A model generated the notes under the pieces. The model did no database searches. It saw only the letters and a list, made by a program, of their open reading frames with translations, and was not told the origin of the DNA. From NCBI RefSeq assembly GCF_002803095.1, contig NZ_PGLR01000008.1:62001-126000 (forward strand): a stretch of DNA of 64,000 nt, given 5' to 3'. Of the stretch, positions 29,530 to 39,219 are shown piece after piece. This DNA is from Pseudomonas sp. ZH-FAD. GTDB lineage: Bacteria; Pseudomonadota; Gammaproteobacteria; Pseudomonadales; Pseudomonadaceae. A program made the translations under genes and the position numbers. Each line of letters opens with the position of its first letter. Position 1 is the stretch's first letter.

Positions 29530-31566
29530 TCAGGCGTCTGGCAGGGTGAAGCCGGACACCGACTTGCGCATCTCACTGGCCATCTTGGCCAGGTTACCAA
29601 TGCTCTTGGCGGTGGCGGTGGTACCCGAGGACGTCTGCGAGGTGATCTCCTGGATCACGTTCATGGTGTTGGAAATGTGGCCGGCCGAAGAGGCCTGCTG
29701 ACGGGCGGCGTTGGAAATGTTCTGGATGAGGGCCGCGAGGGTTTTCGATACCTTCTCGATCTCTTCCAGTGCCACACCGGCGTCCTGCGCCAGGCGAGCA
29801 CCACGAACCACTTCGGAAGTCGTCTGCTCCATGGAGATAACGGCTTCGTTGGTGTCGGTCTGAATGGTCTTTACCAGCGCCTCGATCTGCTTGGTCGCCG
29901 CCGAGGAACGTTCTGCGAGGCGTTGTACCTCGTCCGCTACCACGGCGAAGCCGCGGCCCGCATCACCGGCCATGGACGCCTGGATCGCGGCGTTCAGTGC
30001 GAGGATGTTGGTCTGGTCGGCAATGTCGTTAATCAGGCTAACGATGTCACCGATCTCCTGGGACGATTCACCGAGGCGTTTGATCCGCTTCGAGGTGTCC
30101 TGGATCTGCTCACGGATGTTATCCATGCCGGTGATGGTGTTGTGTACGACTTCGTTGCCCTTGTTGGCGATGGCTACGGAACGTTCCGCTACCGCGGAGG
30201 ATTCCGAGGCGTTCGCCGATACCTGGTCAATCGACACGGCCATTTCGTTGATCGCCGCGGAGGCACCGGCAATTTCCTGCGCCTGGTGCTCGGAAGCTTC
30301 GGCCAGGTGCATCGCCGTGGCCTGGGTTTCCTGGGCCGCACCGGCTACCTGAACGGCGGTCAGGTTGATGGTGGCCACCAGATCGCGCAGCTGGTCGATG
30401 GAGTAGTTGATGGAGTCGGCGATGGCACCGGTGAAGTCTTCGGTTACCGTCGCGGCCACGGTCAGGTCACCGTCGGCGAGGTCGGCGATTTCGTCGAGCA
30501 GACGCAGAATTGCCGCCTGGTTACGTTCGTTCTTCTCGGCGGTTTCGGCCAGACGGCGGTTGGTCTCGCGCACCATCACCAGAGCGGTGAGGATGATCGA
30601 ACCCAGCGCCAGGGCACCCAGCACGTAGCCGAACAGGGTATTGATGGCACGGCCCGAGGCCAGGTCTTCGAAACCGACGGCCAGTTCGGACGCCTTGTCC
30701 AGCAGGGTCTGAGAAACGGTGAAGATGGAGCTGGCCGATTCACGCACCTGGAACAGTTCCGGCGAGGTTTCGAGAATCTCGTCCACCGAACCGGATACGA
30801 ATTCGAACAGCTCGGAAATCTCGGCCAGACGCTCGAGGGCCTCCTCGTCCGTCACCTGGCTGATTTCCATCGCCGCGTTGCCTTCGAGCATCGCAGCCAG
30901 TACACGACCGAACAGGCTGGCATCACGACCGAACATGTCGGCGGCCTGTACCGAGTCTTCGTCACCGGCCAGTACCTTGTTCACCGAGCCGAGAATACGT
31001 TCGGCCAGCAGCGACTGACGTTGGGCCACAGAGACCTGGGCAGCCGGCGCACCGCTCTCCAGGAGAATATCGACCACTTCCTCGTACTCGACCTGCAGTT
31101 GCGGAATGGTTTCCGCCAGGGTGGCGGCTACCTGGTGCAGCGACAGTACGGTCTGCTCACTGGCAAGAATGGCGTCAGTGTTCTGCCGCAGGCTGTCCCA
31201 GTCCTGTTGCACCGCTGCCATCTGCGCTTGCACCGAAGAGGGTGCCGGAGGCAAGCCGGTATTGGCATCGCCATCGGTCAGGTAGCTCCAGCGCTGCTGG
31301 AAGTCGTTACGCGCAGCACGCAGCAGGCCGAATGCCTCTGCCTTGCCCGCCGCAGCCTCAGTGGCGTTGTTGGCGATACGCTGGGACAGTACCCGCAGCT
31401 CACCGGAGTGGCTGATGTACTCGGTATCGTAGTTGGACTGGGTGTTGATGTAGGCGAAGTTCGCGAACAACAGCACGATGGAGACGATAAGCACGACGAA
31501 CAGCGCCGCGATCAGCGTGCTGCTGCGTGCTCCGACCAACAAATTACCTGCATTGAATTTTTTCAT
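29530..31566 (-). CDS. pilJ: Methyl-accepting chemotaxis protein PilJ
   Basis: A 678-residue transmembrane receptor for the Pil-Chp pathway. A first membrane span lies at about 18-38 ([20 protein letters not shown]), a large periplasmic domain with PilJ-type helices follows, and a second span ([16 protein letters not shown]) leads to a HAMP-like region. The cytoplasmic signalling tip is canonical ([20 protein letters not shown], then [13 protein letters not shown]). The start [12 protein letters not shown] at 31566 matches family length (about 680); the frame is open 17 codons further but without a conserved extension. Its signal reaches ChpA through the couplers PilI and ChpC. Confidence 0.96.
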   Translation of the reverse strand: MKKFNAGNLLVGARSSTLIAALFVVLIVSIVLLFANFAYINTQSNYDTEYISHSGELRVLSQRIANNATEAAAGKAEAFGLLRAARNDFQQRWSYLTDGDANTGLPPAPSSVQAQMAAVQQDWDSLRQNTDAILASEQTVLSLHQVAATLAETIPQLQVEYEEVVDILLESGAPAAQVSVAQRQSLLAERILGSVNKVLAGDEDSVQAADMFGRDASLFGRVLAAMLEGNAAMEISQVTDEEALERLAEISELFEFVSGSVDEILETSPELFQVRESASSIFTVSQTLLDKASELAVGFEDLASGRAINTLFGYVLGALALGSIILTALVMVRETNRRLAETAEKNERNQAAILRLLDEIADLADGDLTVAATVTEDFTGAIADSINYSIDQLRDLVATINLTAVQVAGAAQETQATAMHLAEASEHQAQEIAGASAAINEMAVSIDQVSANASESSAVAERSVAIANKGNEVVHNTITGMDNIREQIQDTSKRIKRLGESSQEIGDIVSLINDIADQTNILALNAAIQASMAGDAGRGFAVVADEVQRLAERSSAATKQIEALVKTIQTDTNEAVISMEQTTSEVVRGARLAQDAGVALEEIEKVSKTLAALIQNISNAARQQASSAGHISNTMNVIQEITSQTSSGTTATAKSIGNLAKMASEMRKSVSGFTLPDA

Positions 31567-31647
31567 TTTCTGGCCCCCGCCTGGACCGACCGCACTACGG
31601 TTCCCATGTAACGCCAAAGAGCCGGCAAAGCCGGCCCAACCGAAAAT

Positions 31648-32184
31648 CTACTGATAGGACACATCGAGAAAGCCCGGATTGGTGGTCAGCGCATGAGGGC
31701 TGAACACCAACCAGGGTTGTTCTCGTTGAAAGACTCCGTGGATAAACGGCGCAATGCTCGCCTCGAGAGGCGGCAGTTGTTCTGAAAATGCATCCACCGG
31801 AAAATGTTGCATGCCGAAAACCTCGTCGACGGTAAGGCCAGCGAAGATTTCCTGGTGGTCCACCACCAGCACTCGCCGCAGCTTGCGCAGCGGCGACAGT
31901 TCATTACCGAAGAACCCGCACAGGTCCATGATCGGCAGCAGGCGGCCACGCACGTTGGCCACCCCTTTGACCCAGCTCTTTACACCCGGCAGCAGGGTGT
32001 AGCGTGGCTCGTGCAGCACCTCGCCCACTTCCCCCATCGGCGCGACGAAGAATCGCTCGCCCATACGAAAGCCGATACCACTCCAGCTCTGTACCGCCGC
32101 CTGTTGCGACGGCAGGCCAGCCGCCAAGACTCGGCAGCGCTGGTCAATCTCAAGGAGAATCTGGAAAGGAGTCTGCACGGACAT
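31648..32184 (-). CDS. pilI: CheW-like coupling protein PilI
   Basis: A 178-residue CheW-domain adaptor needed for twitching in P. aeruginosa, linking PilJ to ChpA. The single CheW fold is recognisable by GIGFRMGERFFVAPMGEVGE, VKGVANVRGRLLPIMDL and VDEVFGM. It lies between pilH and pilJ with short gaps (45 and 81 bases), consistent with a single transcript from pilG. The ribosome-binding region is AAGG-rich but not ideal. Confidence 0.94.
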   Translation of the reverse strand: MSVQTPFQILLEIDQRCRVLAAGLPSQQAAVQSWSGIGFRMGERFFVAPMGEVGEVLHEPRYTLLPGVKSWVKGVANVRGRLLPIMDLCGFFGNELSPLRKLRRVLVVDHQEIFAGLTVDEVFGMQHFPVDAFSEQLPPLEASIAPFIHGVFQREQPWLVFSPHALTTNPGFLDVSYQ

Positions 32185-32229
32185 GCCAGCCTTGGCCTTC
32201 TTTTTATTTAGTACACGGACAGCACGGCA

Positions 32230-32595
32230 TTAGCCGGCCAGTACCGCATTGAGGGTCTTCAGCAAGGTATCTTCGTCGATCGGCTTGGTCAGGTAGTCCT
32301 TGGCGCCTTGGCGCTTGCCCCAGACCTTGTCGGTTTCCTGATCCTTGGTGGTGACGATGATCACCGGGATGTGGCTGGTCTCGGCGTCCTTGGTCAACTG
32401 ACGGGTCGCCTGAAAGCCGTTGAGGCCGGGCATGACGATATCCATCAGCACCGCGTCAGGTTTTTCCTGGCGAGCCAGAGCCACGCCGTCAGCGCCGTTT
32501 TCCGCCTTGAGTACCTGATGCCCATGTTTTTCCAGCATGGCGGTCAGCTTGTACATCTCGGTCGGGGAGTCATCAACAATCAGAATTCGAGCCAT
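32230..32595 (-). CDS. pilH: Response regulator PilH (single receiver domain)
   Basis: A 121-residue stand-alone CheY-like receiver that opposes PilG or drains phosphate in twitching control. Asp52 (LMDIVMPGLNG) is the phospho-acceptor, DD at residues 8-9 forms the acidic pocket, and YLTKPI holds the conserved lysine. The start MARILIVDDSP at 32595 gives the family length; the in-frame ATG 12 bases earlier would add MGNT and is less likely. It lies 46 bases after pilG. Confidence 0.94.
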   Translation of the reverse strand: MARILIVDDSPTEMYKLTAMLEKHGHQVLKAENGADGVALARQEKPDAVLMDIVMPGLNGFQATRQLTKDAETSHIPVIIVTTKDQETDKVWGKRQGAKDYLTKPIDEDTLLKTLNAVLAG

Positions 32596-32641
32596 GGTGT
32601 TTCCCAATACAGAAGTGGCGTACGGCGGTCAGGCCGGAACG

Positions 32642-33049
32642 TCAGGAGGCTTGTTCCACCGGGGTGAAGTCGGGCACGTGAGCCTTGATGGCACCGAGCA
32701 GCTCTTCCTTGCTGAAAGGCTTGGTCAGGTACTGATCGGAGCCGACGATACGCCCCTTGGCCTTGTCGAACAGACCGTCCTTGGAGGACAGCATGATCAC
32801 TGGCGTGGACTTGAAAGCACTGTTGTTCTTGATCAAGGCACAGGTCTGATACCCATCGAGACGCGGCATCATGATGTCGACAAAGATGATGCTGGGATGC
32901 GTGTCGGCAATCTTGGCCAGGGCATCGAAGCCATCGACCGCGGTGATGACATCACAACCCACTTTTTTCAGCAGAGTTTCAGCGGTGCGACGAATCGTTT
33001 TCGAATCGTCGATCACCATCACTTTCAAACCCTCGGTATGCTGTTCCAT
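32642..33049 (-). CDS. pilG: Response regulator PilG (single receiver domain)
   Basis: A 135-residue CheY-like receiver, the main output of ChpA controlling pilus extension and, in P. aeruginosa, adenylate cyclase activity. The phospho-acceptor is Asp58 (FVDIMMPRLDG), the acidic pair is IDD at 13-15, and the conserved lysine is in YLTKPF. It is the first gene of the Pil-Chp operon, so the promoter should lie in the 242-base gap to gshB. I could not choose a convincing promoter there. Confidence 0.95.
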   Translation of the reverse strand: MEQHTEGLKVMVIDDSKTIRRTAETLLKKVGCDVITAVDGFDALAKIADTHPSIIFVDIMMPRLDGYQTCALIKNNSAFKSTPVIMLSSKDGLFDKAKGRIVGSDQYLTKPFSKEELLGAIKAHVPDFTPVEQAS

Positions 33050-33291
33050 GTTCGCCCTACCATCGCCTCGGTGAGTCGTTATATTCGCGTTATTCAGTAT
33101 GCCTGAGGCCCAGTCTTCGATGGGGCTTGACCCAATCGTCGGGCCTTTTTAGCACACTCTCCAGATGCAATCTATAAGCCTGCCAGGGCAGCGCCACCCT
33201 TGACCGCGCGGCCCGGCCGGCGCCACCCTGACAGCCATTGTTCGGCGCGGCCAGCCCGGCCTTCGCCCTTATCCCACGGAGTTTATCCCCC

Positions 33292-34248
33292 ATGAGCCTT
33301 CGCCTCGGGATCGTCATGGATCCTATCGCCAGCATATCCTTCAAGAAGGACAGCTCGCTGGCCATGTTGCTGGCCGCTCAAGCACGCGGCTGGTCACTGT
33401 TCTACATGGAGCAGCAGGATCTCTATCAGGTTCGCGGCCAGGCCCGTGCCCGCCTGCGCTCTCTGGAAGTGTTCAACGATCCGCAGCGCTGGTTCACCCT
33501 TGGTACGGAACAGGACACGCCGCTCGCCGAGCTGGACGTGATCCTGATGCGCAAGGACCCGCCCTTCGATAACGAATTCGTCTACTCCACCTACCTGCTT
33601 GAGCAGGCCGAGAACGACGGCGTACTGGTGGTCAATCGGCCGCAGAGTCTGCGCGACTGCAATGAAAAGTTCTTCGCCACCCAGTTTCCCCAATACACAC
33701 CAGCGACTCTGGTAAGCCGGCGTTCCGACATTGTGCGCCAGTTTGCCGATGAGCACCGTGACATCATTCTCAAACCCCTTGATGGTATGGGCGGATCGCA
33801 GATATTTCGCCACCGTGAAGGCGACCCGAATCTCTCGGTGATTCTGGAAACCCTGACCCTGCACGGCCACCAGCAGATCATGGCGCAGGCCTACCTGCCA
33901 GCTATTAAGGACGGCGACAAACGCATCCTGATGATAGACGGGGAACCGGTACCCTATTGCCTGGCACGCATTCCGGCTGCCGGAGAGACTCGCGGCAACC
34001 TGGCCGCCGGCGGTCGCGGCGAGGCGCGCCCGCTGACCGAGCGCGATCGCGAAATTGCCGCAGCAGTCGGGCCTACCCTACGTGAAAAAGGATTGATCTT
34101 CGTCGGACTCGACGTGATCGGCGAGCACCTGACAGAAATCAACGTCACCAGCCCGACCTGTATCCGCGAGATAGATGCCGCATTCGACACCCGTATCGGC
34201 GAACAGCTAATGGACTGCATTGCGCGCAAACGCGGGTTAAAAGCTTGA
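33292..34248 (+). CDS. gshB: Glutathione synthetase
   Basis: A 318-residue ATP-grasp ligase that joins gamma-glutamylcysteine and glycine to make glutathione. The N-terminus (MSLRLGIVMDPIASI) and KPLDGMGGSQIFR, RILMIDGEPVPYCLARIP, and TEINVTSPTCIREID are family signatures including ATP and magnesium sites. The start at 33292 has GGAG 10 bases upstream. It faces away from pilG and heads the plus-strand run gshB-tonB3-algH-ruvX-pyrR-pyrB-pyrC'. Confidence 0.97.
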   Translation: MSLRLGIVMDPIASISFKKDSSLAMLLAAQARGWSLFYMEQQDLYQVRGQARARLRSLEVFNDPQRWFTLGTEQDTPLAELDVILMRKDPPFDNEFVYSTYLLEQAENDGVLVVNRPQSLRDCNEKFFATQFPQYTPATLVSRRSDIVRQFADEHRDIILKPLDGMGGSQIFRHREGDPNLSVILETLTLHGHQQIMAQAYLPAIKDGDKRILMIDGEPVPYCLARIPAAGETRGNLAAGGRGEARPLTERDREIAAAVGPTLREKGLIFVGLDVIGEHLTEINVTSPTCIREIDAAFDTRIGEQLMDCIARKRGLKA

Positions 34249-34336
34249 CGCAGGTGGCAGCCTGGCGCCCGCAACTTGCAGGCGCCTACTGCTACCCGGC
34301 AGACTGCGCGACATTCGAAAGCAGACCCGATACGCG

Positions 34337-35233
34337 ATGAACGCAGCAGCCTCCCTACCGACCAGCTCCTCCGCCAACGCCCGACCGGCGGACCGCCTGG
34401 GATTCACCCTGTTTCTCGCGGCAGCACTGCACGCGGCACTGATCCTCGGCGTCGGCTTCACCCTGGAGTCGCCGCCGGAAATCAGCAAGACGCTGGAAAT
34501 CACCCTGTCTACCTTCAAGAGCGAAGAGAAGCCCAAGGAAGCGGATTTCCTGGCGCAGGACAACCAGCAGGGCAGCGGTACGCTGGAACACACTGCAGCA
34601 CCCAAGACCACCGAACAGGCGCCCTTTCAGGACAGCGAGGTGCGCAAGGTCACCCCGCCCGCCACCCCGCAGCAGCCTGCCACCCGACAGGAAGCCCCCA
34701 AGGCAGCAGTCGCCACACGCGCACCGCAGCAGCAGAAAACCCCGGTCAAACGCGAAGAAGCCAAACCGGTTCCGGAGACCCGGCCGGCGCCGGTGTTCGA
34801 CTCCGCTCAGCTGTCAGCCGAGATCGCCAGCCTGGAAGCCGAATTGGCCCAGGAAGTTCAGCAGTACGCCAAGCGCCCGAAGATCCATCGCCTCAACGCC
34901 GCCTCGACCATGCGCGACAAGGGCGCCTGGTACAAGGACGAATGGCGCAAGAAAGTCGAACGCATCGGCAACCTCAATTACCCCGACGACGCTCGTCGTC
35001 AACGTATATATGGCAGCCTGCGCCTGTTGGTATCGATCAACCGTGATGGCTCGCTGTACGAGGTACAGGTGCTGGAATCTTCCGGCCAGGCCGTGCTCGA
35101 CCAGGCCGCACAACGCATCGTGCGCCTGGCCGCGCCCTATGCACCCTTCACCGGCGACCTTGCCGATATCGACCGCCTGGAAATCATCCGCACCTGGCGC
35201 TTCGAGCGCGGTGATCGGCTGTCGAGTAATTAG
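34337..35233 (+). CDS. tonB3: TonB-family energy transducer TonB3
   Basis: A 298-residue TonB-like protein. One membrane anchor (about 22-42, LGFTLFLAAALHAALILGVGF) is followed by a Pro/Glu/Lys-rich periplasm-spanning region and a C-terminal TonB domain (LNYPDDARRQRIYGSLRLLV). In P. aeruginosa the gene at this position (tonB3) is needed for twitching motility and pilus assembly rather than iron uptake, which fits its place beside the Pil-Chp cluster. No exbB/exbD is nearby. The name relies on context and resemblance. Confidence 0.88.
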   Translation: MNAAASLPTSSSANARPADRLGFTLFLAAALHAALILGVGFTLESPPEISKTLEITLSTFKSEEKPKEADFLAQDNQQGSGTLEHTAAPKTTEQAPFQDSEVRKVTPPATPQQPATRQEAPKAAVATRAPQQQKTPVKREEAKPVPETRPAPVFDSAQLSAEIASLEAELAQEVQQYAKRPKIHRLNAASTMRDKGAWYKDEWRKKVERIGNLNYPDDARRQRIYGSLRLLVSINRDGSLYEVQVLESSGQAVLDQAAQRIVRLAAPYAPFTGDLADIDRLEIIRTWRFERGDRLSSN

Positions 35234-35355
35234 CCAACCCTGATCATCGGTGCGCACGGCGCCCCCCTGCGAAGCGGTGCCAGCAGCCTGGATGAGATCC
35301 GGCAAAGCGCTGCTCACGCTTGTAGCTTGCCGCCTGTCGTTCCAAACTAGGCGTC

Positions 35356-35925
35356 ATGAAGAAATCAGCCCCCACTTCGCTCAAGCACCACTTCCTGATT
35401 GCCATGCCGCACATGGCCGATCCGCACTTCGCGCAGACCGTCACCTACCTGGTCGAACACAACGAGCAAGGTGCGATGGGCCTGGTGATCAACAAGCCCA
35501 ATGGCCTGAATCTGGCTGACGTGCTCGAACAACTACGCCCTGACGAAGAGCCGGCGGCGCTGTGCCACAGCCTGCCGATCTTCGCCGGCGGCCCGGTACA
35601 GACCGACCGCGGCTTCGTCCTGCACCCCGCTGGCCCGCAGTTCCAGGCGACTCTGGAGCTGGGCGAGCTGGGCCTCTCCACCTCGCAGGACGTATTGTTC
35701 GCCATAGCCGACGGCAGCGGCCCGGATCGCTACCTGATCACCCTTGGCTACGCCGGCTGGGATGCCGGACAACTGGAAGCCGAACTGGCCGACAACGCCT
35801 GGCTGACCTGCCCCGCCGACAGCAACATTCTTTTCGACCTGCCGTTCGACCAGCGTCTTAACGCCGCCGCCGCACGCCTGGGGGTCAACCTCAGCCTGCT
35901 GACCTCGCAGGTCGGGCACGCCTGA
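35356..35925 (+). CDS. algH: YqgE/AlgH family protein
   Basis: A 189-residue member of the UPF0301 (YqgE/AlgH) family. The opening HHFLIAMPHMADPHFAQTV and the EQGAMGLVINKP stretch are diagnostic. In P. aeruginosa AlgH was linked to alginate regulation, but the biochemical role is unsettled. Its stop overlaps the ruvX start (ATGA at 35922-35925 region), showing translational coupling. The 122-base gap before it holds no gene. Confidence 0.93.
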   Translation: MKKSAPTSLKHHFLIAMPHMADPHFAQTVTYLVEHNEQGAMGLVINKPNGLNLADVLEQLRPDEEPAALCHSLPIFAGGPVQTDRGFVLHPAGPQFQATLELGELGLSTSQDVLFAIADGSGPDRYLITLGYAGWDAGQLEAELADNAWLTCPADSNILFDLPFDQRLNAAAARLGVNLSLLTSQVGHA

Positions 35926-36359
35926 TGAGCGACAAGCCACTGCGCCTGCTGCTGGGTTTCGACTATGGCACCAAGCAGATCGGCGTCGCCGTCGGCCAGG
36001 TGATCACCGGCCAGGCCCGTGAGCTGTGCGTGCTCAAGGCGCAGAACGGCGTACCGGACTGGAACCGCGTCGAAGCACTGATCAAGGAGTGGCAGCCGGA
36101 TGCCGTGGTGGTCGGCCTACCGCTGAACATGGACGGCACACCCAGCGAGATGAGCGCCCGCGCCGAGAAATTCGCCCGCCGCCTCAACGGCCGCTTCAAC
36201 CTGCCGGCCTACACCCACGACGAACGTCTGACCACCTTCGAGGCCAAAGGCCAACGCCTGCGCGAAGGCCAGAGTGGCGGCTATCGCGAGCGCCCGGTCG
36301 ATGCCATTGCCGCCGCCCTGGTGTTACAGGGCTGGCTCGAGGAAAACTGTCCGGGCTGA
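35925..36359 (+). CDS. ruvX: Holliday junction resolvase-like protein RuvX (YqgF)
   Basis: A 144-residue RNase H-fold protein of the YqgF family, implicated in 16S rRNA 5' maturation and proposed as a Holliday junction resolvase. It shows LLGFDYGTKQIGVAVG with the first catalytic aspartate, VVVGLPLNMDGTPSEM, DERLTT and the C-terminal VDAIAAALVLQGW with a further aspartate. The start overlaps the algH stop. pyrR follows 30 bases downstream. Confidence 0.95.
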   Translation: MSDKPLRLLLGFDYGTKQIGVAVGQVITGQARELCVLKAQNGVPDWNRVEALIKEWQPDAVVVGLPLNMDGTPSEMSARAEKFARRLNGRFNLPAYTHDERLTTFEAKGQRLREGQSGGYRERPVDAIAAALVLQGWLEENCPG

Positions 36360-36389
36360 GCGAGTCGGCCCGCACCAAGGAGTTTCGCC

Positions 36390-36893
36390 ATGCTACCGAA
36401 CCCCAACGACCTGCTGCCGGCCATGGCCAGCGCCCTGACCCAGCATCTGAACCAACGCCAGATCAGCGAGCCGCGTTTCATCGGCATCCGCACCGGCGGC
36501 GTCTGGGTCGCCCAGGCCCTGCTTGCCGCCCTGGGGCGCGATGATGCACTGGGCATCCTCGACGTGTCCTTCTACCGCGACGACTTCACCCAGAACGGTC
36601 TGCATCCACAGGTTCAACCGTCCGAGCTGCCGTTCGAGATCGAAGGCCAGCACCTGGTGCTGATCGACGACGTACTGATGAGCGGGCGCACCATCCGCGC
36701 CGCGCTGAACGAGCTGTTCGACTATGGCCGCCCAGCCAGTGTGACCCTGGTCAGCCTGCTCGACCTGGGCGCCCGCGAGTTGCCGATCCGCCCCGACGTG
36801 GTCGGTGCCAGCCTGTCGCTGGCGACCAACGAGCGGGTAAAATTGTCCGGCCCCACGCCGCTGACCCTCGAACTCCAGACGCTCGCCAACTGA
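36390..36893 (+). CDS. pyrR: Bifunctional pyr regulator / uracil phosphoribosyltransferase PyrR
   Basis: A 167-residue PRPP-binding protein. The phosphoribosyl motif [15 protein letters not shown] is clear, with [12 protein letters not shown] and RDDFTQNG as other family parts. In Bacillus PyrR binds pyr mRNA leaders; in Pseudomonas it is reported to regulate pyr genes though the mode differs. It lies 11 bases before pyrB. I see no PyrR-binding attenuator structure in that short gap, so control would have to act elsewhere. Confidence 0.95.
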   Translation: MLPNPNDLLPAMASALTQHLNQRQISEPRFIGIRTGGVWVAQALLAALGRDDALGILDVSFYRDDFTQNGLHPQVQPSELPFEIEGQHLVLIDDVLMSGRTIRAALNELFDYGRPASVTLVSLLDLGARELPIRPDVVGASLSLATNERVKLSGPTPLTLELQTLAN

Positions 36894-36904
36894 GACTCCC
36901 TGCG

Positions 36905-37912
36905 ATGACGCCACTCGCCGCCAAGCGCCCGCTGCAGCTGAACGACCAAGGTCAGCTGCGCCACTTCCTCTCACTCGACGGCCTGCCCCGCGAGCTGTTG
37001 ACCGAAATCCTCGACACCGCCGACTCCTTCCTCGAAGTCGGCGCGCGCGCGGTGAAGAAGGTCCCACTGCTGCGCGGCAAGACCGTGTGCAACGTGTTCT
37101 TCGAGAACTCCACGCGCACCCGCACCACTTTCGAGCTGGCGGCCCAGCGCCTGTCGGCGGACGTCATCAGCCTCAACGTCTCCACCAGTTCCACCAGCAA
37201 GGGCGAGACGCTGTTCGACACCCTGCGCAACCTCGAGGCCATGGCCGCCGACATCTTCGTCGTGCGCCATGCCGACTCCGGCGCCGCGCATTTCATCGCC
37301 GAGCACGTGTGCCCGAACCTGGCGATCATCAACGGCGGCGACGGCCGTCACGCGCACCCGACCCAGGGCATGCTCGACATGCTCACCATTCGCCGCCACA
37401 AGGGCGACTTCGAGAATCTATCGGTGGCCATTGTCGGCGACATCCTGCACTCGCGCGTGGCGCGCTCGAACATGCTGGCACTGAAGACCCTGGGCTGCCC
37501 GGATATCCGCGTGATCGCACCGAAGACCCTGCTGCCCATCGACCTGGAGGAAAGCTACGGCGTGCGCGTGTTCACCGATGCCAACGAGGGCCTCAAGGAC
37601 GTCGACGTGGTGATCATGCTGCGCCTGCAGCGCGAGCGTATGCAGGGCGGCCTGCTGCCCAGCGAGGGCGAGTTCTACCGCCTGTTCGGCCTCACCGAAC
37701 AGCGCCTCAAGCTGGCCAAGCCCGATGCCTTGGTGATGCACCCGGGCCCGATCAACCGCGGCGTGGAGATCGAGTCGGCGGTGGCCGACGGCCCGCAGTC
37801 GGTGATCCTCAACCAGGTCACCTACGGCATCGCCATCCGCATGGCCGTGCTGTCGATGGCCATGAGCGGGCAGAACGCTCAACGTCAACTCAACGCCGAG
37901 GAGGCCAACTGA
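36905..37912 (+). CDS. pyrB: Aspartate carbamoyltransferase catalytic subunit
   Basis: A 335-residue transcarbamoylase joining carbamoyl phosphate and aspartate, the committed step of pyrimidine synthesis. [13 protein letters not shown] carries the carbamoyl-phosphate site and [14 protein letters not shown] follows. It has a longer N-terminus than E. coli PyrB, as in other Pseudomonas class A ATCases, where that extension takes part in nucleotide inhibition. It overlaps pyrC' by one base (TGATG), matching the known PyrB-PyrC' dodecamer. Confidence 0.97.
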   Translation: MTPLAAKRPLQLNDQGQLRHFLSLDGLPRELLTEILDTADSFLEVGARAVKKVPLLRGKTVCNVFFENSTRTRTTFELAAQRLSADVISLNVSTSSTSKGETLFDTLRNLEAMAADIFVVRHADSGAAHFIAEHVCPNLAIINGGDGRHAHPTQGMLDMLTIRRHKGDFENLSVAIVGDILHSRVARSNMLALKTLGCPDIRVIAPKTLLPIDLEESYGVRVFTDANEGLKDVDVVIMLRLQRERMQGGLLPSEGEFYRLFGLTEQRLKLAKPDALVMHPGPINRGVEIESAVADGPQSVILNQVTYGIAIRMAVLSMAMSGQNAQRQLNAEEAN

Positions 37913-39183
37913 TGCGTACCGCAATCCTCGGCGCCCGCGTGATCGATCCAGCCAGCGGCCTGGATCAGGTCACTGACCTCTATATAGATGGCGGCAAGCT
38001 GGTGGCCACTGGTCATGCGCCCTCTGGCTTTGTTGCCGACCAGACCCTCGACGCCCAGGGCCTGATCGCGGCTCCCGGTCTGGTCGACCTATCGGTGGCC
38101 CTGCGCGAGCCGGGCTACAGCCGCAAGGGCAGCATCGCCACGGAAACCCTGGCCGCTGCGGCCGGTGGTGTCACCAGCCTGTGCTGCCCACCGTTCACCA
38201 AGCCGGTGCTGGATACCTCGGCGGTGGCCGAGCTGATCCTCGACCGCGCCCGCGAAGCCGGGCACACCAAGGTCTTCCCCATTGGTGCGCTGAGCAAAGG
38301 TCTGGCCGGTGAACAACTTGCAGAGCTCGTTGCGCTGCGCGATGCCGGTTGCGTGGCCTTCGGCAACGGCCTGGACAACTTCCGCAGTAGCCGCACCCTG
38401 CGCCGCGCGCTGGAATATGCGGCCACCTTCGACCTGCAGGTGATCTTCCATTCGCAGGACTTTGATCTGGCCGAAGGCGGTCTGGCGCATGAGGGCCCGA
38501 CCGCCAGCTTCCTCGGCCTGGCCGGCATTCCGGAAACCGCCGAAACCGTGGCCCTGGCCCGCGACCTGCTGCTGGTGGAACAGAGCGGCGTGCGCGCGCA
38601 CTTCAGCCAGATCACCAGCGCTCGTGGCGCCGAGCTGATCGCCAACGCCCAGGCGCGCGGCCTGCCGGTAACCGCCGATGTGGCGCTGTACCAGCTGATC
38701 CTCACCGACGAGGCGCTGATCGACTTCTCCAGCCTCTATCACGTGCAGCCGCCACTGCGCTCGCGAAACGACCGCGATGGTCTGCGCGAAGCGGTGAAGG
38801 CCGGGGTTATCTCGGCCATCGCCAGCCACCACCAACCGCACGAGCGCGATGCCAAGCTGGCGCCCTTCGCCGCCACCGAGCCGGGCATCAGCAGCGTGCA
38901 GCTGCTGCTGCCGCTGGCCATGAGTCTGGTGCAGGACGGCCTGCTGGATCTGCCGACGCTGCTGGCACGCCTGTCCAGCGGCCCGGCAGCCGCACTGCGT
39001 CTGCCGGCCGGCTCGCTGCGCGTCGGCAGCGCTGCCGATATCGTGCTGTTCGATGCAGAGGCTTCGACCGTCGCCGGTGAGCAGTGGTACTCCAAGGGCA
39101 GCAACTGCCCCTTCCTCGGCCATTGTCTGCCCGGTGCGGTGCGCTACACGCTGGTCGACGGGCATATCAGCTACAAGGGCTGA
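37912..39183 (+). CDS. pyrC': Dihydroorotase-like PyrC' (inactive, ATCase-associated)
   Basis: A 423-residue dihydroorotase homologue. The metal-binding HxH motif is destroyed: residues 59-65 read DLSVALR, so Ser61 and Ala63 replace the two histidines of D-x-H-x-H-LR in active enzymes. Other parts are kept (REPG, SLCCPP, FHSQDFDLA). In Pseudomonas such PyrC' chains have no dihydroorotase activity but are required to assemble ATCase with PyrB. A separate active pyrC must exist elsewhere in the genome. The start overlaps the pyrB stop, and a terminator follows. Confidence 0.94.
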   Translation: MRTAILGARVIDPASGLDQVTDLYIDGGKLVATGHAPSGFVADQTLDAQGLIAAPGLVDLSVALREPGYSRKGSIATETLAAAAGGVTSLCCPPFTKPVLDTSAVAELILDRAREAGHTKVFPIGALSKGLAGEQLAELVALRDAGCVAFGNGLDNFRSSRTLRRALEYAATFDLQVIFHSQDFDLAEGGLAHEGPTASFLGLAGIPETAETVALARDLLLVEQSGVRAHFSQITSARGAELIANAQARGLPVTADVALYQLILTDEALIDFSSLYHVQPPLRSRNDRDGLREAVKAGVISAIASHHQPHERDAKLAPFAATEPGISSVQLLLPLAMSLVQDGLLDLPTLLARLSSGPAAALRLPAGSLRVGSAADIVLFDAEASTVAGEQWYSKGSNCPFLGHCLPGAVRYTLVDGHISYKG

Positions 39184-39193
39184 GCCACCACGG

Positions 39194-39219
39194 GCCCGCT
39201 ACCTAGCGGGCTCGCTTTT
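39194..39219 (+). terminator. Rho-independent terminator after pyrC'
   Basis: GCCCGCT and AGCGGGC form a 7-bp stem around ACCT, followed by TCGCTTTTC. It begins 10 bases after the pyrC' stop and likely ends the gshB-to-pyrC' transcript. Confidence 0.8.

Noticed and set aside
29677..31611. A 644-codon plus-strand frame opposite pilJ
   Set aside because: PilJ shows the full chemoreceptor signalling motif on the minus strand; the opposite product is low-complexity with no domain.
33127..33178. TTGACC with TATAAG as a gshB promoter
   Set aside because: The spacing between the two hexamers is about 40 bases, far from the 16-18 needed.
36952..37332. A 126-codon minus-strand frame inside pyrB
   Set aside because: Mirror frame of the conserved carbamoyl-phosphate-binding region; no independent signals.
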